Notes under the pieces: model-generated | The model's database searches: none | What the model was told of the DNA's origin: nothing | The model's input: the letters and a program-made list of their open reading frames with translations, nothing else | Made by a program: the position numbers and the translations under genes | In this document: piece after piece, positions 1 through 7,908 of the stretch | Position numbering within the stretch: the first letter of the stretch is position 1 | Layout of the letters: every line of letters starts with the position of its first letter | Assembly (NCBI GenBank): GCA_040758475.1 | Contig: JBFLVN010000019.1 | Coordinates: 1 to 23,106 of the forward strand | DNA length: 23,106 bases | From: JBFLVN01 sp040758475 | Lineage (GTDB): Bacteria > JAGRBM01 | Reading direction: 5' to 3'

Positions 1-214
1 CTTCCACTTCCTGGGGCGCGGGGCGCTCCGGCGGCGCGGTCTGGGACCTCGCTTCGCGGCAGACGTCCCGTTCTTTTCCTTGAAGTGTCTCACAATCAAC
101 GGGAGGGGCGTCCGGCGCCTTGGCGTGGGGACAACCGGAAGGGCGGAGGGCACCCGCCTTTCCGCCACAGGCAGCCGTGGCGGCGATCAAGCAAAGGGCG
201 ATCAAGGTACGCAT
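1..214 (-). CDS. Partial cysteine-containing lipoprotein, cut by the left window edge
   Basis: An open frame starts at an ATG (complement of 212-214) and runs off the left edge without a stop, giving 71 visible codons. It begins MRTLIALCLIAATAACGG: a short positive N-region, a hydrophobic core and a lipobox-like TAAC, so Cys16 is the probable lipidated residue. The Thr at -3 is not ideal. The mature part is Pro/Ala-rich and holds further cysteines (Cys28 and a DC...VC pair near residues 41-52) that could form disulfides in the periplasm. It diverges from the MoxR-like gene across a 134-bp gap that carries two inverted repeats. No strong ribosome site is visible (GGAGAG lies about 17 nt upstream). 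The function is unknown. It could also be a spurious GC-rich frame, but the signal-peptide profile argues for a real gene. Confidence 0.62.
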   Translation of the reverse strand, partial: MRTLIALCLIAATAACGGKAGALRPSGCPHAKAPDAPPVDCETLQGKERDVCREARSQTAPPERPAPQEVE

Positions 215-244
215 GGCGAAGACTGTACCGGCTCTCCGCCGCCC

Positions 245-265
245 AAGGCAAACGCCATTTGCCTT
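245..265. repeat. Inverted repeat between the lipoprotein and MoxR-like genes
   Basis: The arms AAGGCAAA and TTTGCCTT are perfect 8-bp complements around the 5-nt centre CGCCA. The repeat lies in the 134-bp divergent intergenic region, just upstream of the minus-strand lipoprotein start. It could be an operator or an RNA hairpin. There is no T-run beside it, so it is not an obvious terminator. Confidence 0.5.
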
Positions 266-293
266 CGCCCGGCGGCTCCGGTACGATTTTATC

Positions 294-307
294 GAACTGT
301 CCAGTTC
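294..307. repeat. 14-bp palindrome in the same divergent region
   Basis: GAACTG and CAGTTC flank a 2-nt centre (TC). An AT-rich stretch next to it (ATTTTAT, 286-292) reads TAAAAT on the minus strand and could be a -10 element for the lipoprotein gene, but no good -35 was found. A dyad beside a possible promoter suggests a regulator site. This is inference only. Confidence 0.35.
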
Positions 308-348
308 AGAGCGTCGATGGCGCCGTCCAACGGAGGCTCTCCCCTTTG

Positions 349-1767
349 ATGAATCCACCGCCCACGAGCCAGCCCATGCCCAAGGCCAGGACTTTGGGAG
401 AACTCAAAGCGACCGAGTACCTGGCCCTCTCCACACGGGACGAGATGCGCCGGAACCTCGTCCGGCGGCTTCGGGCGGGAGAAAAGCTCTTCCCAAGCGT
501 CTGGGGCTACGACGAGACGGTCATTCCCCAGCTCACGAACGCCCTCGTGGCGGGACACAACATCATCTTCCTGGGGGAACGGGGCCAGGCGAAGACCAGG
601 CTCATCCGCTCGCTCACGGCCCTGCTCGATGAATGGATTCCGATCGTCAAGGGAAGCGAGGTCAACGATTCCCCCTTCGCCCCCATCTCCCGGGAAGCGC
701 GGGAGCGCATCGCCCGGGAGGGGGACCGGGCCGAAATCACGTGGCTCCACCGGGACGAGCGCTATGGGGAAAAACTCGCGACCCCCGACGTGACGACCGC
801 CGATTTGATCGGCGAAATCGACCCGGTCCGCGTGGCCGAGGGCCGCTACCTTGCCGACGAACGGACGATCCACTTCGGGCTCATCCCCCGCTCCAACCGG
901 GGGATCTTCGCCATCAACGAGCTTCCCGACCTCCCGGAAAAAGTGCAGGTCTCCCTTTTCAACCTCCTCGAAGAACGCGACCTGCAAATCAAAGGCTACA
1001 AAATCCGCCTGCCCCTCGACGTGGTCGTCGTCGCGACGGCGAACCCGGAGGACTATACGAACCGCGGCCGGATCATCACTCCCCTCAAGGACCGTTACGA
1101 CGCCCTGATCCGCACCCACTACCCCAAGGAACGCTCCCTCGAAATCGCCATCATGGAAAGCGAGCGCCGTTTCGTGGGGCAGGCAGCCCCGCTCCGGGTA
1201 CCCGAATTCATGAAGAAGATCGTGGCGGAGTTCACTTCCCAAGCACGCTTGCATCCCGGCATCGACCAGCGCTCGGGCGTCTCCGTGCGCCTGACCATCT
1301 CCAACTACGAGTCCCTCCTGGCGAACGCCGAACAACGGGCGATCCTGCGGGAAGAAAAAGAAATCGTCCCGAGGATCACGGACTTGCGGGCGATCCTCCC
1401 TTCGACCTTGGGCAAGCTCGAACTCGAGTACACGGGAGAGGACCAGAAGGAAGAAGACGTGATCGAAAAGCTCCTCCAGAAGGCCGTTCACCAGGTCTTT
1501 TCGGAATACTTCACGGTCGACGAGCTCTCGGAAATCGTCGGGGCCTTCCACGAAGGATGGGGCGTCGAGGTATCCGACGAAATGCCTTCGGCCGAGTACG
1601 CCCAGGGAATCGACCAGATCCGGGGCCTCCGCTCGGCGGTCGCCAAGCTCGCGCCCGAGCCCTCCCCGGGCCTCGTCGCTTCGGCCATCGAATTCGTCCT
1701 TGAAGGCCTCCACCTCCACAACAAGCTCAACAAGGAAGCCAAGGGCGGCTCGGTCGTCTACCGGTAA
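349..1767 (+). CDS. MoxR/BchI-like AAA+ ATPase
   Basis: This is a 472-aa AAA+ ATPase of the MoxR / magnesium-chelatase ChlI-like group. Such proteins usually work with a VWA-domain partner as a chaperone or metal-insertion machine. The nucleotide-binding site is clear: Walker A GERGQAKTR at about residues 76-84, a Walker B-like segment GIFAINELPDLP at about 185-196 and sensor-1 region VVVATANPEDY at about 226-236. Start choice: the ATG at 349 has GGAGG 12 nt upstream; the ATG at 376 is an alternative. The frame stays open back to 85, but that extension looks like intergenic DNA. The VWA gene follows after 18 nt, so the two are almost certainly one operon. The family is firm. The client protein cannot be read from the sequence. 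Confidence 0.9.
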   Translation: MNPPPTSQPMPKARTLGELKATEYLALSTRDEMRRNLVRRLRAGEKLFPSVWGYDETVIPQLTNALVAGHNIIFLGERGQAKTRLIRSLTALLDEWIPIVKGSEVNDSPFAPISREARERIAREGDRAEITWLHRDERYGEKLATPDVTTADLIGEIDPVRVAEGRYLADERTIHFGLIPRSNRGIFAINELPDLPEKVQVSLFNLLEERDLQIKGYKIRLPLDVVVVATANPEDYTNRGRIITPLKDRYDALIRTHYPKERSLEIAIMESERRFVGQAAPLRVPEFMKKIVAEFTSQARLHPGIDQRSGVSVRLTISNYESLLANAEQRAILREEKEIVPRITDLRAILPSTLGKLELEYTGEDQKEEDVIEKLLQKAVHQVFSEYFTVDELSEIVGAFHEGWGVEVSDEMPSAEYAQGIDQIRGLRSAVAKLAPEPSPGLVASAIEFVLEGLHLHNKLNKEAKGGSVVYR

Positions 1768-1785
1768 GCCCGCGCGGAAGCACCC

Positions 1786-3447
1786 ATGGCCACCTACCGA
1801 TATACCCGCTGGGATGGCCGCTCCCTCGCTTTCGACCCCAAGCAAGCCGGGAAAGGGGCGCCAGACAAGAAAGGGCGCTCCTCCGGAAAATTCCCGGCCG
1901 ACGACGTGTTCCGGGAGTTCGCCAACAACCTCGTTTACGGCTTTAGCGCCCGGGAAGCGCTCGAATGGATGATGCGCAACGGCTTCGACTTGCCCAACCA
2001 ATCCATGCGGGTCATGGGCCTCTCCGACATCATCCAGGAACTCCGAAAGCGCCGCGAGGAGTTTTTCTCCCAATACAACCTGGAAAAAGCGTTGGACGAA
2101 GTACGGGGAGCCCTCGAAGACATCCGCAATTTCGAGAATCAGACGCTCAGTTCCAGTCCGCTCCCCGAACGGGAGCGCTCCCGGCGGAAGAACTTTCTGG
2201 AAAATCTCCCCTCCTCCGCTTCGGAGGCCCTTTCGGCCCTCGACGGGTACGATTTCCTGGATGAACGGGCCAAGGAAACTTACGAAGAGCTCCGCTCCAA
2301 GTTCGACCGGATCCGGGAGCTTGAGAATTTCCGGGACCGCTACCGCCCCTTCTTCCAGGGAGAGCAATCCCTCAGCTTTAACGAAGCCCTGGACCTAATG
2401 GACCGCTTCAACCGCCTCGTCGACCTGGAACGCGCGCTCGAACAAGGAGAGCTCGATTCACTCGATCTCGAAAACCTCCGGGAATTCTTCTCGGAGCAAG
2501 GCTACGAGTCCCTCATCATCCTACGGGACCTGCGGCGGGAGCTCATGGATGCGGGCTATCTTGGCGAAGGGGCCATGGGCCCGGAACTCACGCCCAAGGG
2601 AATTCGGCGGATCGGCGCCCAGGCCCTCCGGGACATCTACGCGGGCCTCGAAAAGGACCGCCCGGGCCCCCACGAAACGGACCGTCCAGGCGCGGGGCGG
2701 ATCGTGCCGGATAGTTCCAAGCCCTATCATTTTGGCGACCCCTTCCACGTGGACCTCTCCCGCACGTTCTTAAACGCCCTTACCCGCGGCGGGGCCCGCG
2801 TCCCGCTTCCCATCGAGCCGGAGGACTTCGAGGTCTTCGAGGTCGAGCATTCGACCCAGACCGCCACGGTCATGCTCGTCGACATGAGCTGGTCCATGAG
2901 CTGGGAGGGGCGGTTCCCGGCGGCCAAGAAAGTAGCCCTCGCGCTCGCCCATTTGATCCGCACGCGCTTTCCGAAGGACCACTTCTACACCGTGGGCTTC
3001 TACACGCGGGCCCGGCAGCTCTCGCTCAAGGAACTTCCGGAAATCATCTGGAACTCGGGCGACCCGTTTACGAACCTCCAGGAAGGCCTGCGCCTGGCGG
3101 ACAAACTCCTCGACCGCCACAAGAACGCCAACAAGCAGATCATCCTGGTCACCGACGGCCAACCGACGGCCTATTCGCTCAAAGGCGAACTGCTCGTCGA
3201 ATGGCCTTGGGATTTCGGAGGGATTTCCCCGCGCGCCTCCTACGAAACGCTCCGGGAAGTTAGGCGCATCACGAAGAAACAAATCCGGATCAACACGTTC
3301 ATGCTCGACGACTCCCCCGCCCTCGTCTCGTTCATCAACGAACTCGCAAGGATCAACAAGGGGAAGGCCTTCTACACGCGGCCGGACCTCCTGGGACAGT
3401 ACCTGCTCGTCGATTACCTCGAAGGGAAGAAGAAACGTGTCGGTTAA
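1786..3447 (+). CDS. VWA-domain (CoxE-like) partner of the MoxR ATPase
   Basis: This 553-aa protein has a long charged, helix-rich N-terminal region (about residues 40-300) and a C-terminal von Willebrand A domain. The MIDAS metal site is intact: DMSWSMS with Asp366, Ser368 and Ser370, then Thr429 in TNLQEGL, and Asp457 in VTDGQP. In MoxR systems the VWA protein binds the AAA+ ring and delivers or senses the client, and its metal site is needed for that. The gene starts 18 nt after the ATPase stop, with GGAAG upstream of the ATG, and ends 12 nt before the next gene. There is no signal peptide, so it is probably cytoplasmic. The pairing is well supported; the client is unknown. Confidence 0.88.
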   Translation: MATYRYTRWDGRSLAFDPKQAGKGAPDKKGRSSGKFPADDVFREFANNLVYGFSAREALEWMMRNGFDLPNQSMRVMGLSDIIQELRKRREEFFSQYNLEKALDEVRGALEDIRNFENQTLSSSPLPERERSRRKNFLENLPSSASEALSALDGYDFLDERAKETYEELRSKFDRIRELENFRDRYRPFFQGEQSLSFNEALDLMDRFNRLVDLERALEQGELDSLDLENLREFFSEQGYESLIILRDLRRELMDAGYLGEGAMGPELTPKGIRRIGAQALRDIYAGLEKDRPGPHETDRPGAGRIVPDSSKPYHFGDPFHVDLSRTFLNALTRGGARVPLPIEPEDFEVFEVEHSTQTATVMLVDMSWSMSWEGRFPAAKKVALALAHLIRTRFPKDHFYTVGFYTRARQLSLKELPEIIWNSGDPFTNLQEGLRLADKLLDRHKNANKQIILVTDGQPTAYSLKGELLVEWPWDFGGISPRASYETLREVRRITKKQIRINTFMLDDSPALVSFINELARINKGKAFYTRPDLLGQYLLVDYLEGKKKRVG

Positions 3448-3459
3448 CGGGGCGCGCTC

Positions 3460-4017
3460 ATGAACTGCTTTACCCACGCGGCAGCGCCGGCCGTCGGGAC
3501 CTGCGGCGTTTGCGGAAAGGCCATCTGCCGGGAGTGCGTGGCCCGCGAGTCCCCTCGCCTCCTTTGTACCACTTGCATCTCGAAGGGCGTCCTTTACGGC
3601 TTCGAATACAAATCGGAAACGAAGATCGGGGAGTGGCCCCTCGTTCACATCTGCATGGGGATCGACCCCGCCACCTTCCGGCCCAAGATCGCCAAGGGGG
3701 TGATCGCCGCCGGGAACATCGCCATCGGGGGGATTGCCTTCGGTGGGGCGTCCTTCGGGCTCATCACGTTCGGCGGCTTTTCCGTGGGAATTCTTCTGGC
3801 CATCGGCGGAGCGGCCCTGGGCCTTGGGCTCTCCCTTGGCGGCTTCGCCCTGGGATCGGTGGCCTTCGGGGGGCTCGCCATCGGCTTTGACTACGCCGTG
3901 GGGGGCCTCGCCATGGCCCGCCATGCGATCGACGGCCAGCACTGCGACCCCGCCGCCCGCGAGTTCCTCGCCCGCTGGCTCCCGGCGTCGTCCCTCCCGC
4001 CCGCGTGCGGGCAGTGA
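3460..4017 (+). CDS. Zinc-finger protein with hydrophobic glycine pentad repeat
   Basis: I do not recognise this 185-aa protein as a named family. Residues 3-39 form a B-box-like zinc-binding pattern: C3-x2-H6, C15-x2-C18, C23-x2-C26, C36-x2-C39. A linker follows, and then about 65 residues (roughly 84-150) built from some 13 five- or six-residue units ending in glycine, such as NIAIG, GIAFG, GASFG, LITFG, GFSVG, GAALG, GFALG, SVAFG, GLAIG. The consensus is x-x-[AST]-hydrophobic-G. It resembles pentapeptide-repeat proteins in period but not in residues. It could be a small solenoid or a membrane-embedded repeat. It is the third gene of the MoxR-VWA operon (12-nt gap) and ends 3 nt from a convergent stop. 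A role with MoxR is inference. Confidence 0.75.
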   Translation: MNCFTHAAAPAVGTCGVCGKAICRECVARESPRLLCTTCISKGVLYGFEYKSETKIGEWPLVHICMGIDPATFRPKIAKGVIAAGNIAIGGIAFGGASFGLITFGGFSVGILLAIGGAALGLGLSLGGFALGSVAFGGLAIGFDYAVGGLAMARHAIDGQHCDPAAREFLARWLPASSLPPACGQ

Positions 4018-4020
4018 TTT

Positions 4021-5307
4021 CTACCGGTCCCGGAAGTCTTGGTACTCTTCGGCTTTCAGGCGTTCACGAGCGAGGTCACCCGAGTAAACCGAAAGCGCTT
4101 TCTTGAGGGACTCGCTTCCCGCGATGGCGTCGTAGGAAAAGAGGACGATCCGGGGCGCCCGGAGGGATGCCGCCTCTTTCATCTGGGCGAGGAGGGGATC
4201 GGGGCCGTCCTGGAAGAGGTAGGCCCCGAGGCCGATCCAGGCCCCCTGGCCGGAGGGGGCGGCTTCCCCGGCGGCGAGGGCCGCCCGGCCCACGTGGCGC
4301 GCGAGGTTCTTGTCGCGGGAGTAGTTCATGACGAGCGCCGCGTCGATAAGGCCGCTCTCGAGCCAGCCGCGCCAGTCCTGGAAGGCCGAGAGATAGGCCC
4401 GGTCCGCCCATGCGAGGGCGGCGACCGAGAGGCGGCGCTTTTGATCCTTGGCGAGGCGGGAGGCCTCTTCCACGAACTTCGTCACCTGCTCGCGCCGCCA
4501 GGAGTCGAAGCCGGAGGCGCCCGAGAGGTCCTGATTGGCCAGGGGGGCTTTCTTGCCCGTTTCCTTCTCGAAGCGCGCGAGGGCCTGCTCGGCGTACCCG
4601 AAATCGATCCCCACCCCCAGGCTGGAGAGGGGCCTTACCGGAAGGGCGTAAGGATACCGGATGAAATCCAGATGGACGCCGTTCAAAGCGGGATACTTTT
4701 CGAGAAGCTCCCGGACGATTCCGAGCTGGAACTCGCGGACTTCCGGAATCCCCGGGTCGAGCCACAGGCCGGGGGCGTCGATCAGGAATTGGGAGCCGGC
4801 GGGACTCTCCTTGCTCCCAGGATCGGCCGGCGCCCGGCCGTCCGCATACGCCGCGACCAGCCGGCCGAAGTTGTCCCGCGTGAGGATGTCTTCCCCGAGG
4901 CGTTTCAAAACCGGCGCTTCGGCATTGGAGGAGAGGGAAAAGACGTTGATCCAGGCATGGACTTCGATGTGAGCATCCTTAGCTTTACTAAGGAGGTACC
5001 CCAGCGGATCGAACCCAGCCGCAAGCCACGAGGGAGAATCCACCCGGTCCGAGCGGTACCAGGCAAGGCCGCCCCGGTAGACCTGGGCGAAAAGGACGTC
5101 CACGCCCATTCGTTTCGCGTCTTCGACGAGCGCGTCGATCCGCTCGGGGGCGTCCAGCGTCTTTCGATCCCCCTGGCACTCGACCCACAGGGCGAGCGGT
5201 GCGGCCGCGGGCGGCGGCCCGCGGAAGATTTTTCCCACCTGGGCGCACGCCGCAAGCACGGACAGAACACCGAGGATAGTCAAAGAACGGATGAGCTTTG
5301 TTTTCAC
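4021..5307 (-). CDS. GHL10-family glycoside-hydrolase-like lipoprotein
   Basis: A 428-aa predicted lipoprotein of the DUF187 / GHL10 (YngK-like) group, a TIM-barrel family thought to act on cell-wall or extracellular polysaccharide. The N-terminus has a signal sequence with lipobox LAAC (Cys21), followed by a Pro/Ala linker. The barrel starts at ALWVECQG (about residue 39), a typical first strand. The family motif HLDFIRYP is at 212-219, with Asp214 the likely catalytic acid, and FLIDAPGLWLDPG lies just before it. The start is GTG (complement of 5305-5307), 15 nt after the stop of the TPR/barrel gene, so the two are cotranscribed. No Shine-Dalgarno sequence is clear beyond GGGG. The gene ends 3 nt from the convergent pentad-repeat gene. 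The substrate is unknown. Confidence 0.88.
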   Translation of the reverse strand: MKTKLIRSLTILGVLSVLAACAQVGKIFRGPPPAAAPLALWVECQGDRKTLDAPERIDALVEDAKRMGVDVLFAQVYRGGLAWYRSDRVDSPSWLAAGFDPLGYLLSKAKDAHIEVHAWINVFSLSSNAEAPVLKRLGEDILTRDNFGRLVAAYADGRAPADPGSKESPAGSQFLIDAPGLWLDPGIPEVREFQLGIVRELLEKYPALNGVHLDFIRYPYALPVRPLSSLGVGIDFGYAEQALARFEKETGKKAPLANQDLSGASGFDSWRREQVTKFVEEASRLAKDQKRRLSVAALAWADRAYLSAFQDWRGWLESGLIDAALVMNYSRDKNLARHVGRAALAAGEAAPSGQGAWIGLGAYLFQDGPDPLLAQMKEAASLRAPRIVLFSYDAIAGSESLKKALSVYSGDLARERLKAEEYQDFRDR

Positions 5308-5322
5308 GGCTTTGGACCCCGG

Positions 5323-6312
5323 TCAATACAAATAACTCAATTGGAAAAGGACGGGCACTTCGAACGTGCGGTCGTTGCCCGGCGCCCCGGCGCCGTCCAA
5401 TACCGTCAGGCCCCCGGAAACGCCCAAGGACAGGTTGTTCGTCACGATGGCCCGGGCCCCGATGCTGGGGGCGATGTACCAGCCCGTTTCCGTGTTCACG
5501 TTGTCCCTTCCGCTCCAGGCCCCTCCCCCGCCCAGGGCGAGGTAGAAAAGGAAAGTATCCGAAAATTCCTGGAAACGGATTTCCGCCCCCGCCTGGAGGA
5601 TGTCCAGGGACGTGGGCGAAGGGGCGCCCCGCTCCGGGTGGGTCGAGTAGCGGACGGTGGGGCCAAGGCTCAAATGCTCGTTGGGGCCGAAAAGCAGCCC
5701 GGCCCCGAAGGTGAGCCCTCCCTCATAGGTGTTGCTGGTGGTTGAGATTTTTTCGCCAACGACCAGTGAAAATCCCGTGAAAAGTTCGAGGTAGAGCCGC
5801 TTGTCCAGATCGACCGCGAACCACGAAACCCCCTGGTTCTGGATGGGCTCGACGATCCCGGAGAAGAACTGGTCGATCGTCCGCGTGCTCTCGGCGAGGA
5901 TGGATTTCTTCTTTTTCTCTTGCTCGACCTCGTGGCGGCGGCGGGCGAGCCGGTAAACCCGGTAGATTTTTGGGGAAACCTTCTTGGGAGAAAGGCGAAA
6001 GGAGGGATCAAGCTCAAAAACCCGGCGGAAGTGGGCGGCCGCCTGCTCTTCCTCGCCCAGGGCGATCAGCGTGTAGGCGAGGTGCTCGTGGAGGGGGGCC
6101 GTCTCACCGGCCGCGATGCCGGCCTCGAACTCCTTCTTGGCGCAGCCGTAGTTGAGCTGCTCGTAACACGCGACGCCGCGCTTTAGATGCTCTTCCCCGG
6201 CCCCGGAAGGAGGAGTCGGCCCGGCTGGCTGGGCCCGTGCCGGGAAGGCCGCCAATAGGAGGACCGCTAATCCCGCCAGCAGACGTTTCCCGTAACCTTG
6301 CTTTGCCAGCAT
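5323..6312 (-). CDS. Outer-membrane beta-barrel protein with N-terminal TPR region
   Basis: A 329-aa secreted protein. A classical signal peptide ends at about Ala27 (PARA-Q). Residues 40-110 are TPR-like helical repeats (HLKRGVACYEQLNYGCAKKEF, then HEHLAYTLIALGEEEQAAAH and FRRVFELDPSF). A charged helix (about 122-140, QEKKKKS) leads into a glycine- and aromatic-rich beta region from about 150 to the end. The last residues FQLSYLY end in an aromatic residue, the usual signal for BAM insertion. I infer a small outer-membrane barrel with a periplasmic TPR arm that could bind a partner, possibly the GHL10 lipoprotein made by the next gene. No named family is recognised. The start ATG has GAGGG just upstream. 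Confidence 0.78.
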   Translation of the reverse strand: MLAKQGYGKRLLAGLAVLLLAAFPARAQPAGPTPPSGAGEEHLKRGVACYEQLNYGCAKKEFEAGIAAGETAPLHEHLAYTLIALGEEEQAAAHFRRVFELDPSFRLSPKKVSPKIYRVYRLARRRHEVEQEKKKKSILAESTRTIDQFFSGIVEPIQNQGVSWFAVDLDKRLYLELFTGFSLVVGEKISTTSNTYEGGLTFGAGLLFGPNEHLSLGPTVRYSTHPERGAPSPTSLDILQAGAEIRFQEFSDTFLFYLALGGGGAWSGRDNVNTETGWYIAPSIGARAIVTNNLSLGVSGGLTVLDGAGAPGNDRTFEVPVLFQLSYLY

Positions 6313-6428
6313 GGGCCCTCGTGGGTTCTCGCAGGAACGATTCCCGGCGCGGGCAGTCTAGGCCCTTCCGCAGCCAGGGCCAACAACCGTTTGGGTTGCG
6401 AGTCCGTATCCTAGAGGACTATCCTTGC

Positions 6429-6444
6429 CTGACGGTAGCGTCAG
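6429..6444. repeat. Hairpin-forming dyad in a divergent intergenic region
   Basis: CTGACG and CGTCAG are perfect 6-bp complements around GTAG. The dyad is 43 bp upstream of the plus-strand gene at 6487, in the 174-bp divergent gap (6313-6486) that must hold promoters for both directions. It may be an operator or a 5' leader hairpin. No convincing -35/-10 pair was found here. Confidence 0.4.
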
Positions 6445-6486
6445 AAGTTCCCCTAATTGCAGCTTGAACACTTGGGAGAGGCCCCC

Positions 6487-6924
6487 ATGGACGAGCACGA
6501 AAAAACCGGACGCGAAGGAAGCGAAGAGAAGGATGAGCGGCAAGCCCGGTCGTTTTCGTCCAGGCTGGATTCCCTCGTCCCCGACTCCATGAAGCGGGCC
6601 TTCTACACGGGCCTTGGCGCCCTGTTCCTCACGGAAGACGGCATCCGGCGGCAGATTTCGGATCTGAAGCTCCCCAAGGACCTCGCCGGTTACATCATCA
6701 GCCAGTCGTCCAAGAGCAAGGAAGAGCTCTTCGAGGCCATCGCCCGGGAGATCGCCAAGATGTTCCAGGACGTGCAGCCCGAAGAAGTCGTGCGGACCGC
6801 CATCGCGGGCATGAAGATGAAGATGAACATCGAGATCGAGTTCGAGCCCATGGGGGAAACCGAGAGCGCCGCGCCGCGGACCCGGGTCAAGTTCCGGACG
6901 CAGAGCAAGGCTTCCGAAAAGTAG
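6487..6924 (+). CDS. Small helical protein of unknown function, phasin-like
   Basis: A 145-aa soluble protein. The first 25 residues are very charged. Residues about 30-105 are predicted helical, with the sequence DSMKRAFYTGLGALFLTEDG, then SDLKLPKDLAGYIISQSS and a helix containing FEAIAREIAKMFQDV. A short beta-like stretch KMNIEIEFEPMGE follows, and the tail is basic. The shape is reminiscent of phasin-like or granule-associated proteins, but I cannot name a family. Start choice: the ATG at 6487 has GGGAGAGG at 6474-6481, 5 nt away, so it is preferred over an in-frame TTG at 6457. The next gene starts 24 nt downstream, so an operon is likely. Confidence 0.75.
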   Translation: MDEHEKTGREGSEEKDERQARSFSSRLDSLVPDSMKRAFYTGLGALFLTEDGIRRQISDLKLPKDLAGYIISQSSKSKEELFEAIAREIAKMFQDVQPEEVVRTAIAGMKMKMNIEIEFEPMGETESAAPRTRVKFRTQSKASEK

Positions 6925-6948
6925 TTTCATCCTTCCGGGAGATAGTTC

Positions 6949-7908
6949 ATGGAATTGCAAAAGCAGGAACTCCCCATCCATCCGGCTTGCCGGGTGTGGA
7001 GCATCCGGCCCGGACGGCTTTCGGCCGAAGGGCGCCGGACGGGGTTTTCCCTCCTCAACATCCGGGAGTGGGCGTCCAATCCCAAGCTCCTCGAACATCG
7101 GCTCACGATCCTGGCCGAAGTGCGGGACGCGGTGATCGAATTCGTCACGGCGAGCGAGCCCCTCTACTTCGGCCACGTCAATTACGGCGACGAATACAAC
7201 CTCGTCTTCCCGACCGGGCACCACGGGATCGACGCCATCGAAGTCCGCACCGCGCTGCTCGATGCCGATACGGCGGAGGTCCTGGGTTTCTATTCCGGGG
7301 GGGTCGGCGACATTATCGTCCACCCCGTCGGCCTGTGCCACTGGCCGGGGTACATGTCCAAGCCCGAGTTCTTCCGCCCCCCTTCGGGCCCCGCGCGCTT
7401 CCGCATTCTTTCGATGGTCTACTGCTCCAAAGGGGCCGTCAAATACAACGACTCCGCCCAAGAGAAGAAAACGGCCGGCCTCGAATGGCCTTCCTTCGAG
7501 GTGCATCCGGATTTCGCCGACTGGAAGATTCGCGAGTGCAAGGCCGATTTCCCAAGTGAAAAAGCCCGCAAGCGGGCCGGCTTCGTCCCGCTCCGGGCGC
7601 TCGTGGCGGACAAGAACCGCAAAGAAGACGAGATCACCACCGTGGGCCGGGTGGGAGAGACGCGCTGGGACTTGATCGTCTCGGCGGGAGGCCCCAAGAA
7701 GGCCTTCGCTTCGGGCGGCCGGAGCTACTTGATCGGCTACGCGGGCCAGCCCCGCCTGGAACTCCTCGCCCCCGACGGCGCCCCTTGCGGCACGGCGGAT
7801 TTGGAAGAGGCCGATCTCCTCGAAATCCCTGCTTCCTGCGGTTTCCGGATCACGGGCACGGGCAACGGAAAGCGCTCGGCCATCCTCTGGTTTAGGGAGA
7901 ATCCATGA
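6949..7908 (+). CDS. Unknown protein, possibly a bicupin
   Basis: A 319-aa protein with no family I can name with confidence and no signal peptide. Two parts look beta-sandwich (cupin)-like. Residues 70-165 contain FGHVNYGDEYNLVFPTGHHG and later GDIIVHPVGLCHWPG, with several histidines that could bind metal. The last 60 residues have the cadence of a cupin second half: SYLIGYAGQPRLELL, then LLEIPASCGFRI. This is inference from pattern, not a database match. The start ATG has GGGAGA at 6937-6942, 6 nt upstream. Its stop overlaps the next gene's start by 4 bases (ATGA), so the two are translationally coupled and probably work together. Confidence 0.75.
   Translation: MELQKQELPIHPACRVWSIRPGRLSAEGRRTGFSLLNIREWASNPKLLEHRLTILAEVRDAVIEFVTASEPLYFGHVNYGDEYNLVFPTGHHGIDAIEVRTALLDADTAEVLGFYSGGVGDIIVHPVGLCHWPGYMSKPEFFRPPSGPARFRILSMVYCSKGAVKYNDSAQEKKTAGLEWPSFEVHPDFADWKIRECKADFPSEKARKRAGFVPLRALVADKNRKEDEITTVGRVGETRWDLIVSAGGPKKAFASGGRSYLIGYAGQPRLELLAPDGAPCGTADLEEADLLEIPASCGFRITGTGNGKRSAILWFRENP

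Noticed and set aside
289..2367. 692-aa minus-strand frame opposite the MoxR and VWA genes.
   Set aside because: It is a GC-rich shadow of two clear enzymes on the plus strand, has no family motif, and covers both genes and the gap between them.
2770..3942. 390-aa minus-strand frame opposite the VWA and pentad-repeat genes.
   Set aside because: Mirror of plus-strand codon bias; repetitive charged sequence without domains.
4039..5745. 568-aa plus-strand frame opposite the GHL10 and TPR/barrel genes.
   Set aside because: The minus-strand genes have signal peptides, a lipobox and family motifs; this frame has none and spans both genes.
6358..7506. 382-aa minus-strand frame opposite the 145-aa and 319-aa genes.
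   Set aside because: It overlaps genes that have good ribosome sites and coupling; the composition is typical of an antisense shadow.
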